A stretch of 64,000 nucleotides of DNA from NCBI RefSeq assembly GCF_047663525.1, contig NC_092589.1, positions 82,682,001-82,746,000 of the forward strand. The letters run 5' to 3'. Each line of letters begins with the position of its first letter. The first letter of the stretch is position 1. The DNA comes from Anas platyrhynchos. Its lineage: Eukaryota > Chordata > Aves > Anseriformes > Anatidae. The position numbers and the translations under genes are program-made. Of the stretch, positions 50,150-59,744 are shown in pieces. The notes below the pieces were generated by a model that was given only the letters and a program-made list of their open reading frames with translations, made no database searches and was not told the origin of the DNA.

Positions 50150-51913
50150 TGTTCATGCTCAGAGGCAGTTCTTGCAGTGTGATCCTCTGTTTCTAGGAAT
50201 CAAATCTAAGCTGATCAGTGTCTCTCCCTTCCTCTTTCAGGAGATACGTGCTCTCTGGTTTTCTGATAAGCTTTGAAATGTTTCTTGGCCTCTGGAGGGC
50301 TGTCTTTGAGCATTTTGCACTTTGTCAAGTCTCTGAGTAGCTGAAGATGGCTCTTGCCCAGGCCTGGTGATAGCCACTGGGGTCAGGGGGCTGTAGGATT
50401 GGGGCTGTGCCCACCCACCTGCCCCTGTAGGTAGGGTTCAGAATCAGAGCCAAGGATGTGGTGATACACAGCTGCTTCTCCTTCTGCTGAAGTGATGGGC
50501 AGAGGGGTGTGGAGGGAAGGGCTTGATGAGTACAGTTCTGGCACCTTATCCAAGGAAACCTCCTCACGACCTCTGGAGTGCTCAGTTAAGCAAGCATCGA
50601 TACATGCAGGTGACTCACCTTGCTCTCCTACTGCTGTGCCCTCGGTGCTGAGTGTGCTTGAGGCCTGACCTTACCCTGGAAAAGCCTTGTCTTGCCATAC
50701 AGCTAAGGCTCAATTTAAACTAGCATCTGGATGAAGTCCCTGGGTAACTGAGTTGATTATATTCGTAGGCTGCAATAATCAAGTGAAATATTCCCTGCCT
50801 TGACTCTCCTACTGCCTCACCTCACAACCTCATCTCCATCCTGTGACCTCCAGCGCTTTGCTCCTCACTCCTCCCAGTCTCTACTTGTTTAAAATCGACA
50901 GCATTACAGGGAGAGGTTACAAGGTGCCTACCGGAGGAATGGAGAAGCCTGTGTGGGGAAAAAACAAAACACACAAGCTTGGCTTGGCTGTCCAATTGTA
51001 AGCACTGTTGTTTCCCTAAGTCTTTCAGACTTGCACCTTTCCTCAACCCTCAAAACCTAATTGTGTATGTGTGTATACATACGATTGTGTGCATCAAACA
51101 CCTGCCACCTGTGCAAGAGACCCTGCTGCACATGGTCAGGTCTTTAAAATCAATAAACAGTTGAAATTCCTGACAGTAAACAACAACCAAACCAAGCAAG
51201 GTAACTGGAACCAAATCAGTGTGTATCCTTCCTATGTGCTGCGAAGCTAATGCTTTTGTAATTTGGAGTAATGCACGCAAACTTTTTATCTTTCTTACCA
51301 TACAGAGATTGTAAACTTCTCAAGATTATAGTGATACAATATCACGCTTGGGATATCAGGCATAGAAGTGGCATGCAGCTGATTTCAGTTCACATGGTTA
51401 CTTGATCACAGTATGCATTCAGACATTAGCAGCTCCAAAGCAGTTGTGTATGTGCATAACTCTCTTAATCAGATAATCTGCAAGAGAGAATTTCAAAGGG
51501 CAGGCACTGGTTTCACATTTGACTTTATTTTTTTTAAATCTTTGCTGTTGCCTGCTTTTTGCTTTCACCTGTGCAGTCCCTACTGGCATTGCACTCTGGC
51601 GTTCTGCAAACAGAAATAACACGGGATAAGCGATGCACCAGAAGTCTGCGGAGCTTGACGTAGTTAAGGTTATGGACTAGCTTTTTTCTTTAGGATATGC
51701 TGTTCTTAGAACATGATTAGGTAAGGCAGCCGAGCCAATCTTAACTAAATGCAGGCTATACTGAAAACTCTAGTTCTTCTTTCCTTTCGCTCCCTGTGTT
51801 CCTTCTGCTTCCCTTGCACTGGCTCCAGCGTTGACTCATCCTATGGTGAGCTAGTTTAGGATACTAATTTGGCAGAATATTACTAATTCATGTTGTTATT
51901 TTTGCCAACTTAG

Positions 51914-53377
51914 TTGCAAGACTTGCTCAAGGGTAGAAGAGATGAGTGCGATGGTGTGTGGAAGGGGAAGGGAGCAAAAGAATTCCTTTCATCAACTCCT
52001 GCAGCCGCTCCAGCCCCAGCTCCTGCAACCGCTCCAGCTCCAGCTCCTGCAGCCGCTCCAACTCCTGCGGCCGTGTCAGAGAAACGAGCTGTAGCAGTGC
52101 AAGTTGACCCTGCAGAGGGTATTCCAACCCCTGTGGCAGACCCTGTAACAAAGTCAGAGAAACGAGCAGTAGCAGTGCAAGCTGCCCCTGTAGAGAAGGT
52201 GAAAAAATGGAATAGAGATTCAGGTCGTTTAGAACGCAGAGAGTCTTCTGCCAATCCAGGTAAGGCTTCTGCCAAAACTAGGTATAGAGATGACGAAGAT
52301 GATGACGACGCTGGGCCATCAAGGATTCAGGAGGAGGAAGATGAGGATGTCGAAAAATCAACAGTAACTACCCGAAGCCTAAACAAATGTGAGCTACGAG
52401 ATGTGCGAAAAGATTTTGGTCGCTGTATAGGTGAGCAGCTTGTCACCTGGCTGCTCCGGTGCTGGGACTCTGGAGCCAATTGTGTGGAATTAGACGGCAG
52501 GGAAGCCAAGCGGCTGGGATCCCTTGCTCGAGACGCCGGCATTGACAAAGCAATTGCAGATGGAGCACAACCCACCAGCCTCTGGAGGCGTCTCCTCTCA
52601 GCTGTGAGGGAAAGGTATCCCTTCAAGAAAGAACTTTTATGTCTACCAGGCAAGTGGACCACTATGGAGAAGGGAATCCAGTACCTGAGGGAATTAGCCG
52701 TACGGGAAGTGATTTATGAGGATCCAGACCTCAGACAAACATCCAAAGACCCAGATGAAGTCAAGTGTACACGACCCATGTGGCGGAAGTTTGTACGGAG
52801 TGCACCATCATCATATGCCAGCTCATTGGCAATAATGGCCTGGAAAGAGGATGAGGAACCCACAGTGGATGAAGCGGCTAAACAACTCCAGCAGTACGAA
52901 GAAAGTCTTTCCTCTTCCTTACAGGCCTGCGTCTCAGCTGTGGAGAAACTTTCTGAAGAGGTCCACCAACTTAAAGAGAATCTATCTTCCCCCCAACCTG
53001 AACCAACCAGTGTCCAACGACCAAAAGAGAACACTTGGGAGAAACTTTCTGAAAAGGTTCACCAACTTGAAGAGAGATTATTCTCCTCCGTACCTGTACA
53101 AAGCAGTGTCTCAGCTGTCAGGGGTAGGCGTTCACCCACACAAGGAAGACGATATGGTGGGTACTCACCCCGTGCCACCCTGTGGTTTTACTTACGAGAC
53201 CATGGAGAGGACATGAGAAAATGGGATGGAAAATCTACCGCGACCCTAGAGGCACGGGTACGTGAGTTGCAAAAGAAAACAATCGGAAAAAAGGGATTCT
53301 CTGAAAAGTTTGCTGCTCCAACTTCCAGCAGACAGTCCTTCAAACACAGAAATGAAGAAGATTCTGACCAGGATTAG
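51914..53377 (+). pseudogene. ERV-L gag, N-terminally truncated
   Basis: An open frame of 487 codons ending in TAG at 53375-53377. No in-frame ATG occurs near its start, so the true N terminus was lost with the 5' end. Order: a Pro/Ala-rich tract (about residues 27-55); a twofold SEKRAVAVQ repeat; an acidic run (about 124-145); a capsid-like domain (about 155-290, with a WDSGANCVELDGREAKRLGSL segment of the Fv1/ERV-L capsid type); two similar predicted coiled-coil repeats (EKLSEEVHQLKENL and EKLSEKVHQLEERL); and a basic C terminus. No CCHC zinc knuckle is present. The structural protein would normally assemble intracellular particles. Confidence 0.82.
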
Positions 53378-53405
53378 GGGGGCCCTGCCTCCAGCCAGGG
53401 GGAGG
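53375..53405 (+). promoter_or_regulatory. Gag-pol junction: in-frame TAG with downstream stem-loop
   Basis: TAG (53375-53377) is followed by GGGGG and then CCCTG (53383-53387), which pairs with CAGGG (53396-53400). The loop sequence CCTCC (53388-53392) can instead pair with GGAGG (53401-53405). Gag and pol are in one frame, as in retroviruses that express pol by stop-codon readthrough. With no free nucleotides in the connecting loops, a classical pseudoknot is sterically doubtful; two alternative hairpins are more likely. Confidence 0.5.
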
Positions 53406-56400
53406 AAAGGGACAATCGAGTTTATTGGACTGTGTGGATTCGATGGCCTGGCACGTCACACGCACAGAAGTATAAGGCTTTAGTAGACACTGGTGCACAA
53501 TGTACTATAATGCCATCGAGCTATAAAGGACCAGAGCCCATCTATATTTGTGGAGTGACAGGGGGATCTCAGCAGTTGACTGTATTGGAGGCTGAAGTGA
53601 GTCTGACTGGGAATGAGTGGGAAAAGCACCGCATTGTGACTGGCCCGGATGCTCCATGTATCCTTGGCATAGACTACCTTAGAAGAGGATATTGCAAGGA
53701 CCCAAAAGGGTTCCGGTGGGCTTTTGGTATAGCTGCCTTAGAGACAGAGGGCATTAAACAATTATCTACCTTGCCTGGTCTCTCAGAGGACCCCTCTGTT
53801 GTGGGGTTGCTGAGGGTCGAAGAACAGCAAGTGCCAATCGCTACCACAACTGTGCACCGGCGGCAATATTGCACTAACCGAGACTCCCTGATTCCCATCC
53901 ATAAGCTAATTCGTCAATTGGAGAGCCAAGGAGTGATCAGCAAGACCCATTCACCTTTCAATAGTCCCATATGGCCAGTGCGAAAGTCTAATGGCGAGTG
54001 GAGACTAACAGTGGACTATCGCGGCCTGAACGAAGTCACGCCACCACTGAGTGCTGCAGTGCCGGACATGCTGGAACTTCAGTATGAACTTGAGTCAAAG
54101 GCAGCCAAGTGGTACGCCACAATTGATATCGCTAATGCATTTTTCTCCATCCCTCTAGCAGCAGAGTGCAGGCCACAATTTGCCTTCACTTGGAGGGGAG
54201 TCCAATATACTTGGAATCGGCTGCCCCAGGGGTGGAAACACAGCCCTACCATTTGCCATGGACTGATCCAGTCTGCGCTAGAGCAGGGGGAAGCTCCTGA
54301 ACACCTGCAGTACATCGATGACATTATTGTGTGGGGTGACACAGCAGAGGAAGTTTTCGAGAAAGGGAAGAAAATAGTCCAAATCCTTCTGAAAGCCGGT
54401 TTTGCCATAAAACAAAATAAAGTCAAAGGACCTGCACGAGAGATCCAGTTTTTAGGAATAAAATGGCAAGATGGACGTCGTCAAATCCCAATGGATGTGA
54501 TCAACAAAATAACAGCTATGTCTCCACCAACTAACAAAAAAGAAACACAGACTTTCCTAGGTGTTGTGGGGTTTTGGAGAATGCATATCCCAAATTACAG
54601 TCTAATTGTAAACCCGCTCTACCAAGTAACCCGTAAGAAGAATGAGTTTGAATGGGGCCCTGAACAGCGACAAGCCTTTGAACAAATCAAGCAGGAAATA
54701 GTCCATGCAGTAGCCCTTGGGCCAGTTCGAACAGGACCAGATGTAAAGAATGTGCTCTACACTGCAGCCGGGGAGAATGGCCCCACCTGGAGCCTCTGGC
54801 AGAAAGAACCTGGGGAAACTCGAGGTCGGCCTCTGGGGTTTTGGAGTCGGGGATACAGAGGATCTGAGGCCCGCTATACTCCAACTGAAAAGGAAATATT
54901 GGCAGCATATGAAGGAGTTCGATCTGCTTCGGAGGTGGTCGGTACTGAAGCGCAGCTCCTCCTAGCACCCCGATTGCCAGTACTAGGCTGGATGTTCAAG
55001 GGAAGGGTCCCCTCTACGCATCATGCAACTGATGCTACATGGAGCAAGTGGGTTGCACTGATTACTCAGCGGGCTCGAATAGGAAACCCCAGTCGCCCAG
55101 GAATATTGGAAGTAATCATGGACTGGCCAGAAGGCAAATACTTTGGGATATCATCAGAGGAGGAGGTGGGTCGTGCTGAAGAAGCCCCACTGTACAACCA
55201 GTTGCCAGAGAATGAAAAGAAATATGCCCTGTTCACTGATGGGTCCTGTCGTATTGTGGGGAAGCATCGAAGATGGAAGGCTGCTGTATGGAGTCCTACG
55301 CGACGAGTTGCAGAAGCTGCTGAGGGAGAAGGTGAATCGAGTCAGTTTGCAGAAATGAAAGCCATTCAGCTGGCTTTAGACATTGCTGAACGAGAAAAAT
55401 GGCCAGTTCTCTATCTCTACACCGATTCATGGATGGTAGCAAATGCCCTGTGGGGATGGTTACAGCAATGGAAGCAAAACAACTGGCAGCGTAGGGGCAA
55501 ACCCATCTGGGCTGCTGCATTGTGGCAAGATATTGCTGCTTGGGTAGAGAACCTGGCTGTGAAAGTACGCCACGTAGATGCTCATGTGCCCAAGAATCGG
55601 GCTACTGAAGAACATCAAAACAACCAGCAGGTGGATCAGGCTGCTAAGATTGAAGTAGCTCAGGTGGACCTGGATTGGCAGCATAAAGGTGAATTATTTA
55701 TAGCCCGATGGGCCCATGACACCTCAGGCCATCAAGGTAGAGATGCAACATACAGATGGGCTCGTGATCGAGGGGTGGACCTGACCATGGACGCTATAGC
55801 ACAGGTTATTCATGACTGTGAAACATGTGCTACAATCAAGCAAGCCAAATGGTCAAAGCCTCTTTGGTATGGAGGACGGTGGCTGAAATATAAATATGGA
55901 GAGGCCTGGCAGATTGATTACATCACACTCCCTCAAACTTGCAATGGCAAGCGCCACGTACTTACAATGGTGGAAGCAACCACCGGATGGCTGGAAACAT
56001 ATCCGGTGCCTCATGCCACCGCCCGGAACACCATCCTGGGCCTTGAAAAGCAAGTCCTATGGCGACATGGCACCCCAGAAAGAATAGAGTCAGACAATGG
56101 GACTCACTTCTGAAACAACCTTATAGACACTTGGGCCAAAGAACATGGTATTGAATGGGTGTATCACATCCCCTATCATGCACCAGCCTTCGGGAAAGTT
56201 GAACGATACAATGGCCTGTTAAAGACTACCTTGAAAGCAATGGGTGCTGGGACGTTCAAAAACTGGGATACGCATTTGGCAAAGGCCACCTGGTTAGTCA
56301 ATACTAGGGGATCTACCAACCGAGCTGGACCTGCCCAATCAAACCTGTTACGTACTGTAGATGGGGATAAAGTTCCTGTAGTGCATGTAAAAAATATGCT

Positions 56401-56563
56401 GGGTAAAACAGTCTGGGCTACTCCTGCCTCAGGAAAAGGTAAACCTATTCGTGGAATTGTTTTCGCTCAGGGACCTGGATACACTTGGTGGGTGATGCAA
56501 AAGAACGGAGAGGTCCGGTGTGTACCTCAAGGAGATTTAATACTGGGTGAGAATAGCCCATGA
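53378..56563 (+). pseudogene. ERV-L pol (protease, RT, RNase H, integrase) with a premature TGA
   Basis: Same frame as gag, starting right after its TAG. Numbering from 53432: protease DTGA at 19-22; reverse transcriptase with YIDD at 294-297; RNase H acidic residues D603, E641, D665; integrase with an HHCC finger (Hx3H.. CETC), then catalytic D829, D888 and E924 with the exact 35-residue spacing. A TGA at 56111-56113 falls between D888 and E924, so a terminated product lacks the last catalytic residue and the C-terminal domain. The frame then continues to a TGA at 56561-56563. No other frameshift or stop was found. No dUTPase follows. Pol domains are otherwise intact, which argues for recent insertion. 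Confidence 0.85.
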
Positions 56564-56704
56564 ACTCATTTTTGTACCATGTTAATTAGTATATTATACT
56601 GTATGTTATCACTACCATGATTACTATAGGTGACTAATTAGAATGTATGGAAAAGAGTGTAACCTGAGCATGACATAAATGGTATGGAATAAGGGGTGGA
56701 TAGA
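56564..56704 (+). other. ERV-L pol-LTR spacer with polypurine tract
   Basis: 141 bp without a coding frame between the pol stop and the LTR. It ends with the purine-rich AATAAGGGGTGGA just before TGTCC, as expected for the plus-strand primer. The short length excludes an env gene. Confidence 0.65.
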
Positions 56705-56962
56705 TGTCCTGGTTTCAGTTAGAACAGAATTAATTTTCTTCCTAGTAGCTGGTGGAATGCTGTGTTTTGGCTTAGGATGAGAAGAGTGCTGATAACACCC
56801 CGATGCTTTAATTGTTGCAGAGCAGTGCTTATACTAAGCCAAGGACATCTCAGCCTTTTGCTCTGTCCTGCCAATGGGCAGGCTGGGGGTGCAGTAAGAG
56901 CTGGGAGGGGACAGACCCAGGACAGGTGACCCAAACTAGCCAAAGGGGTATTCCATACCATC

Positions 56963-56988
56963 TGACGTCATGCTAAACAATATATAGG
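56963..56988 (+). promoter_or_regulatory. LTR core promoter: CRE plus TATA
   Basis: The full 8-bp palindrome TGACGTCA (CREB/ATF site) lies 10 bp upstream of TATATAGG. Close CRE-TATA pairs are typical of strong, inducible promoters. Whether this LTR is active is unknown. Confidence 0.7.
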
Positions 56989-57159
56989 GGTGGCTAGCTG
57001 GGGGGAGGGGGCCGGACTGCTCGGGGTTAGGCTGGGCATCGGTCAGCGAGTGGTGAGCAATTGCATTGTGCATCACTTGTTTGTACATACTATTATTACT
57101 TTCGTATTATCACTATTGTATCATCATTATTATTATTGTTATTATTATTTTCCTGTCTT

Positions 57160-57165
57160 ATTAAA
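57160..57165 (+). terminator. LTR poly(A) signal
   Basis: ATTAAA in the LTR, sense to RNGTT, about 170 nt after the TATA box. It could end ERV transcripts, or prematurely end RNGTT transcripts within intron 6. Confidence 0.55.
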
Positions 57166-57491
57166 CTGTCTTTATCTCAACTCACGGGCTTCACTTTCCA
57201 TTTCTCTCCCTCGTCCCAGAGAGGGAGGGGGGAGGGTGAGCGAACGGCTGCGTGGTGTTTAGCTGCCGACCGGGTTAAACCACGACAGTAATATAGAGTT
57301 AGATTTGTTCAAGCAAGTTGCAAGCGTTTTAGAGAACAGGTAGGAGATGCTTCTGTCTTCATTTGCAGAATTCAGAGCTCAACAAGTAAAACATACTTAG
57401 ATCTTTTTTGAGAAGCATTGAGATTTTGATACGCTGTCAAAATAAGTCTGGTAGGTCTGAAACCTCCATAGAAATCTTTAGTTAGGCAGGT

Positions 57492-57530
57492 TTCTCAATG
57501 TGATGTTCTCAACGTGTTGTTCTCAACAAT
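57492..57530. repeat. 14-bp tandem repeat, 2.7 copies
   Basis: TTCTCAATGTGATG, TTCTCAACGTGTTG, TTCTCAACAAT in direct succession. A short local expansion with no further content. Confidence 0.75.
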
Positions 57531-58724
57531 CAGCCTTATTGTGTTCTGTTGGGCAGAATTTGTTGTTATTCCACTCATCATCAAGCCTTTTCGGGAACAC
57601 AAAGGTTGTTTGTGTTTGGGTCTTACTGCCAGTGCTCTTTAATTGATCTCTACTGAGACTCTTCTGTGACATTCAGGATAGCTTCTACATTTTGGTAACT
57701 TTTTTCCCCCTACAGTGTAAGTTTAAGTTCTGAAAACACATAATGTGCTAGATACTTAAGCGGGGGTAAAATCCATGTGTTTATGCTTCTTATATTGGAA
57801 TTACTGTCTAGATCCGAATAAAAGTAATTATTGAATTAAAAATGTATCTCAAAGATTCCAAGGGAGAAAAATAAGACTTAATTGGTTCATCTGCTGAAGT
57901 ATTTGCTTTAAAAAAAAAAAGTGTCCAAAGATGTTTCTGTAACTTTAGTAGGCTAATTTCTTTTATACTTAAGTTTCTGTGCTGTTAGTATTATTTTCCA
58001 TGGATGGAAGAAAACACTGAATTGTTGGTCTAGAAATACAATTTATATATTAAATTTTTTTTATTTAACGCTTCATCGTTCAACTTTGTCATTAGTGTCC
58101 AGTTTATTTATTTTCAGGCCATATTTTTTCTTGACATATTTAAAATGGTGTCATGAAAACTTGTGCGAGAAGGACTTCTCTGACCTTTCAGCACAGCATT
58201 TTTCTCCAGGTTTATGATACTGTTTAAGTCTAGATTCTCATCCACATCGATATGTCCAACGCTACCTTATTATAATACTAAGTGTACTGAAGATTATTAA
58301 TTTGATCCCTAATGCAAATTACTTATGACCAATTTACAATTAAATATTTGATACTAGTATACTTTCTTTTTAAATAAAAACATGTTAATTACAAATAAAA
58401 AGAGCTATAGCTTGATGTAAGAACTTTCTTGAGAGGTCTACAGTGCCTGTCCCTTACCACTTCCTCCCTTCTTCCCTTCCTCCTGCTCATCTTAAATCTT
58501 GTGTTCATAATATGGCCCACATATTTGGTTTTATTGGCAAAGTTGAACTGATGTTTCTTGGTATTTTGGGGAGTATTAGTGCTGGACTGGAAGGAGTCTT
58601 CAAGCTTAGTATTGCTCATGAAGGTCATGTGTTGCAAAACTAGCCTGACTCTTATATTGATGTGTTCTGATATGCTTTTATGAAAGCTTACGCACTATTT
58701 TTTTTTAATTTTATTTTTATTTAG

Positions 58725-58834
58725 GGTGCAATTTTCTTGGAAGGCATAACAGTTAAATGTGTGACCCAGGTGACAACGCAACCAAAGTTAGGAGGAATAC
58801 AGCAAAAGTGCCAGCAGTTCTGTGGATGGGAAGG
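58725..58834 (+). CDS. RNGTT: RNGTT coding exon 7 (residues 232-267, split codon 268; start of guanylyltransferase part)
   Basis: Acceptor TTATTTAG|GGT, donor GAAGG|GTATGA, ends in phase 2. Encodes [20 protein letters not shown].. to ..QQFCGWE, matching the segment that leads into the nucleotidyltransferase domain. It is the first exon downstream of the ERV-L element. Confidence 0.94.
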
Positions 58835-59642
58835 GTATGAGAACATTTAGAACTTCATCATTTCTATTGTCTAGAAATGTGTTATGTTTCTAGTTTTGCA
58901 GGAGGGAACAGCTCATTAAAAATGAAAAGTGATTATTCTTAGATGGACTTTCACAAAAAAAAAGGTTCAAAAAAACTTACAAGTGAAACAAATGAGGATC
59001 TTACATTGTCCTATAAAACAGAATGATCAACTGTGGATTTTAAGAAACAAGATTTTCAAATTGCTTTTACACTGAGATAACAATGTTTTTAGATTAATTG
59101 CTGCTATCCAATTTCAAAATGTAGTCTAGTCCAAGTATTTGTGTAAAATTTAGTGCTTCTTCATGCAGTAGATTTATTTATACAGCTGCAATTACACTCC
59201 AGTTGTAAGGTATAATACTCATTTTTATGGCCAACCTGGATTTATGTCCAATGTTAATGAGAGTTTTGGTTTTAATGTCTCAGATTCTGAACTTCATCTT
59301 TATGAGGCTGAAGAACCAGGGAGTTGCTAACAGCTCTTCCTAACTTTCTGAAGCTTACAGTTTTTCCAGTGCTTCTAGTTCTGAATTCAAACCTCTCTTC
59401 ATCTAAAATTAAAACTTTGCGTTCTACATAATTCATTGTTTTGTCATGAGCAAATACCTTTGTTCTTATCAGAAAAACATTTGGTTCTTCTCCCAAAATA
59501 CCTTATTGGGGAAGATGTTCTAACTGCCAAGTTAACCTTGCAGCAAGTCTAGTACAAGGTGTGACTTCAGTCTGATGAAAAAACGCATTGCCTTTTGTGA
59601 CTACTTATTGCAGAACATTAATAAACATGTTTCTCTTTTTAG
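58835..59642 (+). other. RNGTT: RNGTT intron 7
   Basis: 808 bp, GTATGA..CTTTTTAG. AT-rich, nothing recognised inside. Confidence 0.85.
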
Positions 59643-59744
59643 CTCTGGATTCCCTGGAGCACAGCCTGTTTCCATGGACAAGCAAAATATTAAATTTTTG
59701 GAGCAGAAGCCATACAAAGTTAGCTGGAAAGCAGACGGCACACG
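59643..59744 (+). CDS. RNGTT: RNGTT coding exon 8 (residues 268-301, split codon 302; guanylyltransferase active-site lysine)
   Basis: Acceptor CTTTTTAG|C, donor CACG|GTAAGC, phase 2. Encodes [20 protein letters not shown].. to ..[14 protein letters not shown] is motif I of the covalent nucleotidyltransferases; Lys297 would form the phosphoamide-linked GMP intermediate. Exon 9 onward is outside the window. Confidence 0.95.

Larger units (their letters stand above)
51912..57287 (+). mobile_element. ERV-L type endogenous retroviral element, 5'-truncated, sense in RNGTT intron 6
   Basis: About 5.4 kb in order: gag (5' end missing), pol (protease, reverse transcriptase, RNase H, integrase), a 141-bp gap, and one 3' LTR. 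The capsid region and pol resemble the ERV-L (class III) group, whose capsid is related to mouse Fv1. There is no 5' LTR, primer-binding site or leader: sequence left of about 51912 is ordinary intron. There is no env, and no dUTPase after integrase, although mammalian ERV-L elements carry one. Gag and pol share a frame, separated by TAG, and pol has one further nonsense codon. Few disruptions across 4.6 kb imply a fairly recent insertion with later loss of the 5' end. It lacks what is needed for autonomous movement. Confidence 0.9.
56705..57287 (+). mobile_element. ERV-L 3' LTR
   Basis: 583 bp bounded by TGTCCTGG..CCACGACA, imperfect inverted ends (7 of 8). It holds a palindromic CRE TGACGTCA (56963-56970), a TATATAGG box (56981-56988), an ATT-rich simple repeat (about 57088-57150), and an ATTAAA signal (57160-57165) followed by GT-containing sequence. 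Promoter and poly(A) signals are therefore both present in the RNGTT sense direction. Confidence 0.88.
46463..58724 (+). other. RNGTT: RNGTT intron 6
   Basis: 12,262 bp, GTATTT..TTATTTAG, the largest intron seen. Contents: CR1 at 46694-46830, a fold-back at 47883-47985, a diverged CR1 piece at 49440-49520, a 38-nt T-run at 50109-50146, the ERV-L element at 51912-57287, and a 14-bp tandem repeat near 57492-57530. Confidence 0.9.

Noticed and set aside
51640-51911. Search for a 5' LTR or primer-binding site before gag
   Set aside because: Nothing in this stretch resembles the 3' LTR (no TGTCCTGG start, no CRE-TATA pair, no CCACGACA end) or a tRNA-complementary site.
53383-53405. Classical H-type pseudoknot after the gag TAG
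   Set aside because: Both 5-bp helices can form separately, but a pseudoknot would leave zero nucleotides in the loops that must cross the helices. Kept only as alternative stem-loops.
56564-56704. Possible env or dUTPase remnant after pol
   Set aside because: Only 141 bp with stops in the frames examined; too short and with no recognisable motif.
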